Assembly: GCA_029204225.1 (NCBI GenBank)
Contig: CM055102.1
Span: 40,987,631-41,051,630, forward strand
Origin: Diphasiastrum complanatum
Taxonomy: Eukaryota > Streptophyta > Lycopodiopsida > Lycopodiales > Lycopodiaceae
Direction of reading: 5' to 3'
Length of the DNA: 64,000 bases
Below the pieces are notes generated by a model. The model searched no databases, was not told the DNA's origin, and worked only from the letters and a program-made list of their open reading frames with translations. Each line of letters starts with the position of its first letter. Positions within the stretch are counted from its first letter, which is position 1. The translations under genes were made by a program, and so were the position numbers. Below are positions 21,190-33,354 of this stretch, in pieces.

Positions 21190-21939
21190 TCTTCAAAAAC
21201 CTCTGTTCTAGTCAATAAAGCATTATTATGACATCATCGCTTAGGACACTTGAATCATGCATCTATTTTGAACATGTCCAGACAATCCATTGTTCTTGAT
21301 CTCGACTATCCTTCTGGTAAGGTCGATCTCCCTATCTATCATAGCTACAAAGCAGGCTAGGATTCCCTTTAGATCAAACCATATGCATGCAGCAAAAGGT
21401 CTGTTAGACGTTGTTCATACATTTATATGTGGACCTATCCAACTCCTTCATTGTTAGATGCAAAGTATTTCATTACCTTTATTGACAAATTCTCCAAAAG
21501 AATAGTTGTTTATTTCATTAAACAGAAATCAGATGCTTTCATCAAATTCAGACAATTCAAAGAGCATGCTGAGAATCAAACTGGCAAACGAATCAAAGCA
21601 CTGAATTCAGATAACGGGGGAGAATATATCTCCAATGAATTCAAGGAATACTACCTTAACAACGACATTGAGCAACAATACATTACCTCCTATTGGCCTC
21701 AGTTAAATGGTCTTGTTGAGAGAAAGAACAGAACCTTAGTTGAATCAGCAAAGTGCATGTTATCATATGTGACACTTCCAAAGTCCTTCTGGGCTGAAGC
21801 TGTTTCAACAACAACCTATATTCAGAACAGATGTCCTACTAAAGGCCTCTCAGACAAAACACCATTCGAAGTTTGCCAAACCTTCTTTATCAAACTTACG
21901 AGTTTTTGGATGTACTGCTTTTGCACAGATACCTCGTGA
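21190..21939 (+). pseudogene. Copia integrase core
   Basis: A Copia-like HHRLGHLNHASIL finger start (about 21234) is followed by stops. An open 170-codon frame from 21427 then holds the catalytic core: ITFIDKFSKRIVV (first Asp), LNSDNGGEYISNEF (second Asp) and NGLVERKNRTLVE (Glu). SFWAEAVSTTTYIQNRCPT follows. All three DDE residues are present in this frame. It ends prematurely at 21939 after a frameshift (NLLYQTYEF continues in another frame), and the C-terminal linker to RT carries several stops. Confidence 0.8.
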
Positions 21940-22422
21940 TCTCAGGAAGAAACTCGACTTCCAGAGTATCTAATGTGTTTTCATCAGCTACACTACCTCA
22001 GATCAAGCCTACAAGTTGTTCGATCCCATCGAGTCAAAGATATTTACTAGCCAGGATGTCATCTTCATCGAAGATCAGTTTCAAAACCTCAAAGGAAAGG
22101 GCAGTCCCCATGTAGCTGACCTATCAGATTCTCCTAATGCATTAAACTTTCCAGTTCCATAGGCAACTATTTCCATTGAAGGTCCAAGCTCTTCTACATC
22201 CAATGAACAACAAATCAACAGCGAATCATAAGATGATGATGTTGTAGTTCAGCAACTATAGTATGATCGAAACAATCAACTTTCTCTATTATCAAGAAGA
22301 CTTCAAGAACTAGCAAACCACCTAACCCGCATATCGACGAGTCTACAACCTACCTTGTTTAAGAACCGACGTCTGTCCAAGAGGCACTCAGTCAGCCTGA
22401 TTTCGATCTCTGACAAGAAGCC

Positions 22423-23388
22423 ATGGATAAAGAGTATTCATCTCTTATCAAGAACCAGACATGGATGATTGTCGAATTACCTGCTAGCAGAAACGTAGTT
22501 GACTGCAAATGGATTTTCAAAGTCAAGTACAACGCATATGGAAGCATCAACAGAAGAAAGACACGACTTGTTGCAAGAGGATTTTCTCAGGTATACAAAG
22601 TCGATTACACTAAAATTTTCAGTCCAGTAGTCAGACATTATTCTATTCGACTTTTGCTATCATTTGCCGTTGCAGCAAATTTGAAAATACATCAAATGGA
22701 TAGAGTTATCGAATAAGACATTTACATGGTGCAACCCGAAGGTTATATTATCGAGGGTAAACAAAATCATGTGTGTAAACTCCATAAGGCACTTTATGGC
22801 TTAAAGCAATATGCTCAAGAATGGTTTTAAAGGATCAATACTTTTCTTATTGATCATGGCTACACACCTAGCTCTTTAGATTCAAACGTTTACTTCAAAG
22901 CAGTGCAACAGTCTTTTATCATTATCACTTAATACGTGGATGATACATTGCTTTTCAGCAACGGTACCAATCTGATAAAAGAGGCCAAGACAATGATATC
23001 TTCCGAATTCGACATGACCGACCTGGGCGAAGCTCATTTCTACCCCGATATACAAATCCACAGAGACAGAAAATAGAAGTTGATCTATATTACACAACAA
23101 AGGTACATCTACAACATTTTAGTCAAATATAATCTGATCAATTGCAAGTTAGCTCTCTCACCATTGGAACCAGGACTCAAATTGTCAAAGGACCAGTGTC
23201 CCCAAACAATTCTTGAGAAGCAGCAGATGCGTGAGTATCCTTACCATTCTATTATAGGATCTCTTATGTACGCCATGATCTATACCAGGCCAGACATAGC
23301 TTTTGCAGTCAGCTCTCTCAGTCAGTTTATGAATAATCTTGGTGTAACACATTGGAAGGCTCTTATTAGAGTCATGATATATATTTGA
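22423..23388 (+). pseudogene. Copia RT, interrupted by stops
   Basis: The RT starts MDKEYSSLIKNQTWMIVELP and reads CKWIFKVKYN, RLVARGFSQV and FSPVVRHYSIRLLL. Motif A's Asp is retained (HQMDRVIE), but the following stop breaks the frame. HKALYGLKQYAQEWF, the catalytic block (TxYVDDTLLFSNG, preceded by a stop) and EFDMTDLGEAHF follow, then SLMYAMIYTRPDIAFAVSSL. About five nonsense changes occur. Domain order and length otherwise match an intact Copia RT. Confidence 0.8.
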
Positions 23389-23458
23389 GATACTATGGAC
23401 TTTTGCATTTGTTATGGAGTAGTCGGCAACGACAAACTCAATCTACTCAATGGTTATA

Positions 23459-24090
23459 CAGATGCAAGTTGGGCAGGAGATGTAGACAGGTGATGTAGAC
23501 ACTCGTGAATCTACTTTCGAATTTACATTCTTCCTCAACAATGGTCCAACGATAGCTCTATCTTTGACTGAATCAGAGTATATCGCAGCCTCTCAAGCTA
23601 CAAAGGAAGCAATTTTTTACATCCTTACACTCGCAAGTTGGGCAGGAGATGTAGACACTCGTAAATCTACTTTCAGATTTACATTCTTCCTCAGCAATGG
23701 TCCAATTTTCTGGAACAGTCGCAAGCAATCTTCGATAGCTCTATCTTCCACTGAATCAGAGTATATCGCAGCCTCTCAAGCTACAAAGGAAGCAATTTGG
23801 TTGAGGAATTTACTCTCAGATATTGGTCTAAATCAATATGTTTCGATGACATTATTTTGTGATAATCAAAGTGCCATCGCTTTATCGACCAGCCCTAGAT
23901 TTCATTCTAGGAGTAAGCACATTGAACTGAAGTATTATTTCGTCAGAAGCAAAGTTCTCAATGAAGAGATCAGATTGCAGTACTGTAGAATGCAAGATAT
24001 GACAGCAGATATTTTTACTAAAGCATTAAGTTTGGATGCACAGAAGATTCTGTGTAGAACTAAGTTTGAAGGTCAAGGCATTCAAGGATT
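23459..24090 (+). pseudogene. Copia RNase H containing an internal tandem duplication
   Basis: A ~168-base block beginning GCAAGTTGGGCAGGAGATG occurs at about 23465 and again at about 23632. Both copies include FTFFL, SSTESEYIAASQATKEAI-type sequence; the first lacks the WNSRKQSS part. After the second copy the domain is normal: WLRNLLSDIGLNQYV, LFCDNQSAIALS, RSKHIELKYYFVRSK, MTADIFTKALS. The duplicated metal-binding segment would disrupt folding. The polypurine tract GATTAAGGGAGAG follows at about 24093. Confidence 0.8.
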
Positions 24091-24107
24091 CAGATTAAGG
24101 GAGAGTG

Positions 24108-25432
<1,325 letters not shown>

Positions 25433-26520
25433 CAAGTTCCAGATGGATTTTCAAAATAAAGCTGGTCTTATCGCAGACAAGCTGAATGGATCCAATTATC
25501 TTTTGTGGAAATTTAAGATGAAGACCTTGCTAATCGCCAACCGTGTTATGGGATGTTGTTACAGGTATAGAAGTAAAACCTGAAGACGACACATAAGACT
25601 AAAAGTGAAAATCGAAGAATAGTAAAGCTTTCATGCTTATTATCCTAAATATATCAGATACATAGATTGGACCAATATCTGATGCTAAAACTTCAAAAGA
25701 AGTTTGAGACATCCTAAACTCACTATATTATGTGAGGGACATAACTACTAAGTTACATCTATGAAGGAAATTCTTCACATTCAAGATGTCTAATGGTGAT
25801 TCTCTTCAAAGTCACATTAACTAGTTTAAGAATCTCTTGCAACAGATGGCCACTGTCGGATCAGTCATAGATGATCAAGACGCAATTATGGCATTGCTTT
25901 CAAGCTTGCCCTCTACATATGAGAACTGGGTGATGATCATATCAACACACTTAGATTTAAATCTTACTAGAGTTATCACTATGTTGCTGCAAGAAGACAA
26001 TAGAAGAAGTCAAGACACTTTGACTACTTCCCCCTCTTAGGCTCTATATGTCAACAAAGGCTCTAAGCGACAGAAGCAAAAAATCTCCAAGAAGGCTATA
26101 ATGAATCAGAAGCCGACTTAAATTCAATGACATCATCAAATCCACAGTCGAAACAGAAGATGTTTTGCACGTATTGCAAGTGCAATAACCATGAGATCAA
26201 GAATTGCCGAATTCTCCAAGCGAAGAATGCAGCCAAGCAACATGATCAACAAGCAAACACAGTTTCATCATCTCCACAGGTCGAAGTGGAAGAAGGTGCA
26301 TTTATGGTCAAAGACCAAAGCGCATTTTTGGATGGTTCATGGTCTCTTGATTTTGGAGCAACTCAACACATGACCAATCAACGTGAGATCTTCAACTCCT
26401 ACACGTCTTACAGCACGAAGAAATTTGTTCATCTTGGTGAGAATAGTACTCACATTATTGAAGGTGAAGGTACTGTAAGATTGCGATTCCAGCATGATCA
26501 ATTCAAACTACTATCAAACG
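25433..26520 (+). pseudogene. Second Copia gag directly after LTR2
   Basis: Homologous to 19947-21000: KAGLIADKLNGSNYLLWKFK, then stops, then LLQQMATVGSVIDDQDAIMA (25837-26040). The intact knuckle is CTYCKCNNHEIKNC (26166-26207). A protease start SLDFGATQHMTNQ follows, where the Ser of D-S-G is Phe. It lacks PBS and leader (LTR2 joins gag at AGTTCCAG) and breaks off at 26520 in unrelated sequence. In this copy the knuckle and protease start share one open frame (26127-26537), less decayed than the first copy. Confidence 0.8.
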
Positions 26521-26919
26521 ATGATTCAGCCCCATGAAAATGGGCTCGAGCATGTGAAGACTCTGTTCCATTTGGTTCCCATCTCTCAAATGGGTTTGTG
26601 GAAGGTCATTATATTTGGGACTTCATTCGGGAGAACCTATTATGTCTGATTTGTATAGATGTGGGTGATACCATTTCGGGTGGGTATTCTTTTGTCATGT
26701 TGGGATCGTAATGGTGGTCCATCTGGTAAGGCCTGTACTGTTTTGTGTTGTCGTTTTTCTTTTTCTTTTGGTTTTTAGAATAAACTCCGAATTCAAATTT
26801 AGAATAAATGGATAGTTCTCAGAGTTTGGAGTCTAGCGTCAACTAAATGTCACAATATTCAGTAGATGGGTATTACAAAAGCTTGGTTGTGATAAACAGC
26901 TCAGCTAATTGTCTAGTCA
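26521..26919. other. Unassigned sequence between Copia array and minisatellite
   Basis: GT-rich on the plus strand, no long frame, no repeat partner seen in the window. Confidence 0.4.
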
Positions 26920-27575
26920 AAGACTTGGTCATGTTGGAGATTCGGCTCGGTCGGAGATCAAGTCAAGGATTCCGTTAGGTCGGAGACTCGACTTGATTAG
27001 AGATCAAGTCAAAGACTCAGTCAGGTCGGAGACTTGTCTTAGTAAAAGATCAAGTCAAGGACTTGGTCAGGTTGAAGACTCGGCTTGGTCAGAGATCAAG
27101 TCAAAGACTCGGTCAAGTCGGAGGACTCGGTTAGAGGTCGGAGACTCGGCTCGGTTAGAGATCAGGTCAAAGACTCGGTTAGGTGATCAAGTTTAGGGAC
27201 TCGACTGTTGGATAAGCTAGAAGACTCGGCAAATATTCAAGTGCAGGTTTCAGTCCGTGGATAAGACAAGGACTTGGCGAATGTACGAGTGCAAGACTCG
27301 GTCTGGTGATCAATGCAAGGACTCGGTGGATGGTGAAGTTTAGGGACTCGTTCCAATGATCAAGTGCTTTGTATCAGTCGGTTTGGTTTGTTCAGATGAT
27401 CAAGTCAGGGACTTAGTCAGGTGATCAAGTTTAGGGACTTGGTTAGGTGAGCAAGTTCAGGGACTCAGTTAGGTGACCAAGTTCAGGGACTCGGTCAGGT
27501 GAGCAAGTTTAGGGACTCGGTCAATTGATCAAGTTCAGAGACTCAATCAAGTGAGCAAGTTCGAAGTCGGCTAGT
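26920..27575. repeat. GACTCGGTCAGGT minisatellite, 46-bp period passing into 26-bp period
   Basis: Units of 46 bases start at 26920, 26966, 27012, 27058 and 27104 (AAGACTCGGTCAGGTCGGAG, then GATCAAGTCA). From about 27180 to 27570 the array continues as ~26-base units (CAAGTTCAGGGACTCGG, then TCAGGTGAG) with degenerate interruptions. A 95-codon frame across it is a by-product. Confidence 0.9.
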
Positions 27576-28900
27576 GCCCAAAGCGTGAAAATGCAAGAAA
27601 GGGTATGGGCGACATTGGATCGAACACTGTAGATCAAGATCAGAACTGTTGTGGAACACGCTAGAGCGGCAAACAGGTTTGTAAACTTTATGCAGGGATC
27701 TGAGTATTGATTGCATCATACAAACAATACATTTTCAATTGTTATGTGTATGGGTTCAAGTGGCAATGGTGCCAAATGTTTACTGATTTTCTATTTGTCA
27801 ACTAATTCTTCTTCTTCAAGTCTGTTACAGTTTGGCACGTTTGTTTCAGGTTTTAATTCTGTTTGCTACCAGGCTTCATGGGCCGTCTTATGAATTAATC
27901 TTCTTGATTCATTGCCCAATCAAACAGAAAGATTTTAACGGGTTGTAGTAATGTCTTGTCTGTCAGAGGACACTCGGGCTAGTTCACTCTTGAACTATAC
28001 TCACATTAACAAAAAATATGCAAGTCATGATGCTCATTGATGGATCAACCTATTAGTCGGATGAGCACCTAGCAGATTCCTACTTCTAATTGTTGCAAAA
28101 ATGAGTTGAACAAATCCTTGTAAATGAAACTAATCTAATATGCATCAAACAGAATCAAGAAACAAGAAACAAGAAAACTAAATAGAAAGCATTTCAAAGT
28201 GCAAGAATCAAGAAACACACATTTTTTGATTCTTGGGCTTCCCAAGAACATCAAGAACTAGAATGTATATGGATTTGCAAATCTAAACCACAATTCCAGC
28301 CTACATAGTTTACTTGAATGCTTACTTTAATCCACAAACAAGAACACCACTAATCCACAATGAATAAGGAAAGAAAGCAAGAAATAAATCCACAACCACA
28401 CACAAAGGAATGAAAGGGCATGATCATAAAAGCATTACTTAAGAAAACCATCATGATCAAGGAGCTAGATGATTGCAAAAACTCATGGAGGATCTTCAAA
28501 TTCATAAAAAGGAGTAGAGACAATACATGTAAATCTCCCTCATAGAATAGGAGATCTCTTAAATAAGCAAGAGAGTTGCTTAGGTGGAGCCCAAGTGGCA
28601 ATTCCACAATTTCACAAACTGCAAGTGGAATTAGCTTCTCCACTAGAGGTCACCATCAAAATGTGGCTCACTCTACTTTTTTTAAGAGGGGTCTACTTGC
28701 ATTTATTTCAAATTTCTAGAAATACTAGTTCCTACATGGTCATTCCATCACTTGGGATTCACCATGAGACTCACATAATTTCGAACTGTCACTAGCATTT
28801 CTCGGCTCTCATTCTTCATCCATCCCTTCTTCAGAGACCTCCTCAATCTTGTGAAAAATGCAAAAATAAGCTTGGTAGAGGGCAAAAATCTTGTATATAG
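27576..28900. other. AT-rich sequence without an assigned gene
   Basis: A 97-codon minus frame at 28350-28643 has no recognised domain and a hydrophobic, low-complexity look. The right part may belong to the LTR of the following Copia family; its 5' edge could not be set. Confidence 0.4.
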
Positions 28901-29682
28901 GATGATTACACATGCGTGGATCCTGTTCCCACGTGTGAAAATAGTGTACTTGTCATGTACCATAATCATATAGGTTGTACATATGATTTAATTCAAGTTC
29001 TAGTGGCTAAAAAAGCCAAAAACTAGTTTTCTAGACATATGACACATGGCATCAATCTATTGATTGCATGAGCCACATCCTTTGGTTAGGTGTCACATCC
29101 CATGTGTAGAGGACAGCTCACATGTGTGGAATAAGCTGAAGTAGACGAATTTTGACTTCTAGAAGATTTTCAAGTAGATCTCCATATAGAAGGAAAATGG
29201 ACCAAAAGTGGTCAAAATAGAAGGTTTTGTCCAAGTGTCAGTTTTGCATGATGAATCATCATATGACAAAGCACCTTCACACATGTGGGATCAGAGGGAT
29301 AATCAGTACCACGAGCTCCCACTTATTGTATATATAGAGCCACATTTGGCCATAATCAATGTGTGACACCAATCTAGGTTTTGGAAGCAATTTTGAGTGA
29401 TTCTCTCCATTTGTCTACATTTGTTTTGATTGTTTTGAGGTTCTATCAATGTGTACTTGATTTTCAGGTTGAAGTCCATACTCAGACAGTGTTTCACACG
29501 TGTGAAACCATAAAGTACACTTACCTTCAATTAATGATTGTTCTTGTTAGGATTTTGTGTCTAGAATTGATCTAGATTGATCTTAATCTGAAGTAGATTG
29601 ATAGATCAAGTAATCTGACAACCAATCCCTCTTGAGGATCAGATTAGGATCCACTCTTGGTTCTTTTTGTACTTTTTGCACA
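28901..29682 (+). repeat. LTR of a third Copia family (left boundary uncertain)
   Basis: It ends TTTTTGCACA directly before TGGTATCAGAGCC. A TATA box GTATATATAGAG lies at about 29327. The segment is studded with CACGTGT/ACATGTGT words: CACGTG at 28930 and a perfect palindrome TTTCACACGTGTGAAA at 29492-29507. No second LTR copy is in the window. Confidence 0.6.
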
Positions 29683-29695
29683 TGGTATCAGAGCC
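29683..29695 (+). other. Primer-binding site, third Copia family
   Basis: TGGTATCAGAGCC, matching the 3' end of plant initiator-Met tRNA, one or two bases after the LTR end. Confidence 0.85.
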
Positions 29696-31290
29696 TAGTA
29701 CAAGAGGTTTTGTTGGAATTGATAGGGTTAATCCAAATCAAAGCCAAAATTAGCAGTTTTTTTGGAAACTAGTCAAATTTTGGGTAGCAAGTTGGATTTG
29801 ATAGATATTCTCAAAATTTTTGGACCAGAACTTGTTGTGGGCTGTAGGAACCCTTTTCACACGTGTGAGGCCGTACAGCTCCGTTTTTTATTGAGAAATT
29901 TCAAAAATTTGTAGAATTTGACTCACATACCCAATTTGAGTGATTTTTGGTGCAAAATCAAGCATTTTCTATAGTGAATCTAATCTCTTGATTAGTTCTC
30001 GGATTAGATCAGCCAAAAAATTAAAATTGAAGCTTGAAATAGGTGCATTAATTGATCTTCTCTGATTTTTTGAGTGTATGTTGAAGTTTAGAGAGATTTT
30101 GCTAAAAATCATAGATTAAGGAGTGATATGCAAGGTGAGAGGATGAAATCCATTGTACCATCACTCTAGATTTGTTCAAGAGTGATAGGGTCAAGTTTAG
30201 AAGCATAAATTTGCTAGAAAACATCCTTGTAGAATTTGACATAGATTGGTTTAAATTGAGAGTTCTAGAAAAGAGATTGAGATCCAAGTCACATTATTCA
30301 GTCCTACTCAATTTGTTTGAGTGTTTGTGAGGTTTGAAAAGAGTCATTAAGGTGTCTATGGCAAATGTGTAGAGAGAGATCCAATTTTCTAAGAGTTCCT
30401 TCCTTTGTAGAAGGCAAGATCTAGAAGCTCATTTTGTGTTGTTATTGGTGGAGAATTTGTATTCTCCTAGGTGATCAAATCTTTCTAAGTGACATTAGCT
30501 CTTTGAAGCACAATATCTTAGTGAGAAAAATCACAACTTTTGATTTTGAATTTCATTCCAAGTCTTAAAAGGTAGAGTAATTGGTGGAATCCAATAGGAG
30601 TGATTGAATTCAATTTGTTGAGCAAAAATTGACATAGTCTGTATGAAACTCAAATTAGTTCTATTCAACTTTCTTTGTGAGAGTGTGAGGGTCAATTTGT
30701 GATCCCATTTGATGTCTAGAATGAGGAGGAGTCCATATGTGAGTATTCATGTATGGTTGAGATCTTTGTGAATCTCTAGTTGTCTAGTTTTTAAGCTTTG
30801 TGAAAAATTGGTGGTATAGTTTGTTTTCATCAAATCAAATTCATTCTAAGTCTCAAGAGTGAGATTATTTGGGTCAAGAGTGAGTCCAAAAGAAGTGATT
30901 AAGTTTGATTTTCATGTGTTTGAAACAAATCCACCTTTTGTTCAAGAATCTCAAGTGTTGAGAGAACTAGTCAAGTGAAAAGGAAAATCTAAGTGTCAAA
31001 TCTTTTTCATATCCATTTCAACTTTCAAAAGAAAGAGTCATTGGTATTTGATGAGTCCAATAGGATATTGGATCTGATTTCTTTAGTCATTTGATTCAAA
31101 GATTGTGTGCTTTTGTCTTAGTGATCAAAGCAAAGTTTCCAAGTGACTATTCTTTACTATGAAGATTGATTCTTAGGTTTGTGAGCTAGATCTTTTGTAG
31201 ATCCTTCTAGATTGTTGAAGATGTTCAAATCTAGTCTCTTTAAAAGTCACAAATTACATTTGTAGAATCATATCACAGGTTTTTATTCAC
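29696..31290 (+). other. Long (1.6 kb) untranslated leader or lost gag
   Basis: AT-rich, no frame over 100 codons. It repeats the themes GAAGTGATT...AATTTGATT and CAAGTGTC..AAATC at intervals, e.g. near 30560, 30870 and 31020, suggesting ancient internal duplications. CACACGTGTG recurs at 29858-29867. Confidence 0.5.
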
Positions 31291-32337
31291 ATGGCATCAA
31301 TAGGTGGCATCCTAGTGAAGGAAAGAAAGGATCCTGAGTGCAACCTTTGTGGCAAGGGAGGATATTTCTTCTCAAGATGCTATAAAAAGAAGACCAATCC
31401 ATCCAAGGAGAACCAAAGCAAGGGGGCCGAGGTGAAGGATGGAGCTTCAAGTTCAAAATGCAAATACAAGAAGGACAAGTCCAAGGAAAGGTGTTTCCTT
31501 TGTGGAAAGGTGAATGAGGCTTGGAGTCTCACAAGGACTTGCAAGATTTGTCTTCAAGAGTCCATCACAACACATGTCAAATCTTTTGAAGATTTTCATT
31601 TGGAAATGCATTGTTTGGTTCAAGATGCAAAGATAGATGTCACTTTCATGAAAGTAACTTGGATTTATTTTATGTCCTTGGAAAGTATCTTGCTTGGAGC
31701 TTTAGATAAGTTCAAACTTATTATTATGATCCAAGAGAAATCAATCAAGAATAAGGAGCAGCAATCACAAAATGAAAATAGTTTCATTTATGCTATCATG
31801 TCAACTTATGAAGAACCATTTTGCTTTGAAGAGATTTTTGTATCTCAAAGGTGGATTAAGGCAATACTAGTTGAGTGTGATGCCTTAAAAGATAGCAAAA
31901 TATGTTTTCCTTGTAAGCTTACATTAGTTATGAAGTCAAGAAAATGGAAATATCTTCATAATGTAGGATCTTTTGGTTTCAATAAGATCATGAATGATGT
32001 GTTCATTCATAAAGATGAAAATTGTAAGTTTTCAATCTTAAAGGCAAGTTGTAAACTTCTTATGAGAATAAGTGAAGCATCCAAAGTGGACACTTATATC
32101 CATAAGGAAGTAGTTAGCCTTATTGGGATGGAAATACCTTTTGATTTCAAAATTGGAAAAATCATGCCAAGTTGTGGTGATCTTTGGACTTATGTTTCTA
32201 GCATAAGTAATCTTGATAATCATAGGAAGTGCATATTGAATGGTCATATTTGTTGTGATCATTATGAGACATGGAGGTCTCGGATTTCCATCATGAAGAG
32301 GATCTTAAGGAGTCATCTCAAGGTTCAAGTGTGTTAA
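31291..32337 (+). CDS. Copia-derived ORF with CCYC knuckle and RT-start-like module, 348 codons
   Basis: ATG 31291 opens a 348-codon frame. Residues 17-30 (CNLCGKGGYFFSRC) have zinc-knuckle spacing CX2CX4[H]X4C, but the His is Tyr. A second Cys group, CFLCGKVNE, lies near residue 67, amid Lys/Ser-rich linker. No protease or integrase follows. Instead, around residues 175-195, EPFCFEEIFVSQRWIKAIL resembles the start of Copia RT (xFxEAxxxxxWxxAMxxE). The rest, including KASCKLLMRISEASKVDTYI, is unfamiliar. The frame is notably open for a decayed element. It may be a non-autonomous gag-like protein or a heavily rearranged pol. Confidence 0.5.
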   Translation: MASIGGILVKERKDPECNLCGKGGYFFSRCYKKKTNPSKENQSKGAEVKDGASSSKCKYKKDKSKERCFLCGKVNEAWSLTRTCKICLQESITTHVKSFEDFHLEMHCLVQDAKIDVTFMKVTWIYFMSLESILLGALDKFKLIIMIQEKSIKNKEQQSQNENSFIYAIMSTYEEPFCFEEIFVSQRWIKAILVECDALKDSKICFPCKLTLVMKSRKWKYLHNVGSFGFNKIMNDVFIHKDENCKFSILKASCKLLMRISEASKVDTYIHKEVVSLIGMEIPFDFKIGKIMPSCGDLWTYVSSISNLDNHRKCILNGHICCDHYETWRSRISIMKRILRSHLKVQVC

Positions 32338-33140
32338 GGATTGAGGAGGAGAGACCTTCTCAAATTGTGATTCCAAAAAGAAACTCAAGAAATATGGTTG
32401 AGTCCATGTGGCTCACATTTCAAGGGAAAGAGGAGCATATCTCATGTGGTATACATCTCATACTTACTTCTCTTATGTCATTTGATAAATCAATTTGCTT
32501 TAGTGAGATCATTGCATCTCCAAATTGGAGTAAAGCCATACTAGTTGAGTATGAAGTCTCTCTTGAGAACATAGATGATGTTCTTAAAAGGTTGAAATCG
32601 ATTTTAAATCAATCAGAAAGCAAATGGTTATTTCATCAAATGTATGCTCTTGAGTCATGTAAGAGCAAAAGTGATTCGTTCACTCATAGTTTGAAAATTT
32701 GTATTGAGGCAAATTGTAAACTCTTTATGAGAGTAAGTGAATCATCTTCTAAAGACACTTATCTCCATAATGAAGTATTTAGCCTCATTGGATCTAATAT
32801 TAGCATGGTAAACAAGCATGAAGATATGATGCAAACACTTTGTTATAATAGCATGCATAGTCTTGCCAATTTGGATAAGTCTAATTCTCTAGATCATGGT
32901 AACATGATGTTAGATCTTTGTGATCCTAATAAGTCAAGAAGAAATCTTTATTTTCTCAAGGAGGAGCATGCACATGAAGAAGGAGCAAGCCTCAAAGTCA
33001 AGCATCTACATGAAATTTGGAAGGAATCAATTTCGAAGATGTTAGGATGGTGCAAAGCTCTCAAGTTCATCAAAGATGTCAACATAAAAGAAGCACTATC
33101 ATGGATATGGTGGTGCCAATTAGAGTGTAGACAAGTGTAA
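32271..33140 (+). CDS. Second ORF of the third Copia family, 289 codons, repeating the module of the first
   Basis: It overlaps the previous ORF by 67 bases in another frame; one indel may have split a single longer frame. It starts MEVSDFHHEEDLKESSQGSS and then RPSQIVIPKRNSR, typical of the hinge before Copia RT. It then repeats the module of the first ORF: SICFSEIIASPNWSKAILVE corresponds to PFCFEEIFVSQRWIKAILVE, and NCKLFMRVSESSSKDTYLHN to SCKLLMRISEASKVDTYIHK. About 95 residues separate the two blocks in each. No catalytic RT motif (YVDD) follows. The function is unknown. Confidence 0.45.
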   Translation: MEVSDFHHEEDLKESSQGSSVLRIEEERPSQIVIPKRNSRNMVESMWLTFQGKEEHISCGIHLILTSLMSFDKSICFSEIIASPNWSKAILVEYEVSLENIDDVLKRLKSILNQSESKWLFHQMYALESCKSKSDSFTHSLKICIEANCKLFMRVSESSSKDTYLHNEVFSLIGSNISMVNKHEDMMQTLCYNSMHSLANLDKSNSLDHGNMMLDLCDPNKSRRNLYFLKEEHAHEEGASLKVKHLHEIWKESISKMLGWCKALKFIKDVNIKEALSWIWWCQLECRQV

Positions 33141-33164
33141 TGCTTTTGTTTGATGAATTCTAAG

Positions 33165-33310
33165 AGGTCCAATAGGATTTAGAGGTGGAACCATGAGAGG
33201 TCCAATAGAATTTGAGGTTTGCTTGAAAATGGTCCAATAGAATTAAGAGGTGCATGGATCAATGGTCCAATAGGATTAAGAGGTCGCAAAGTGTGGTCCA
33301 ATCATAGTTT
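33165..33310. repeat. Interspersed GGTCCAATAG repeats
   Basis: GGTCCAATAGGATTTAGAGGT-like words occur five times (about 33167, 33199, 33231, 33262 and 33295), about 32 bases apart and with variable spacers. They lie just past the stop of the second ORF, where a polypurine tract would be expected. Confidence 0.8.
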
Positions 33311-33354
33311 AGCATAGTGGTAGCTCGTGGATCTACTAGTATCATTGTACTCCT

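Noticed and set aside
26909-27196. 95-codon Arg/Ser-rich frame
   Set aside because: Produced by the 46-bp minisatellite.
28350-28643. 97-codon minus frame, hydrophobic
   Set aside because: Low-complexity Leu/Phe-rich, no motif, opposite strand to the local element; likely chance.
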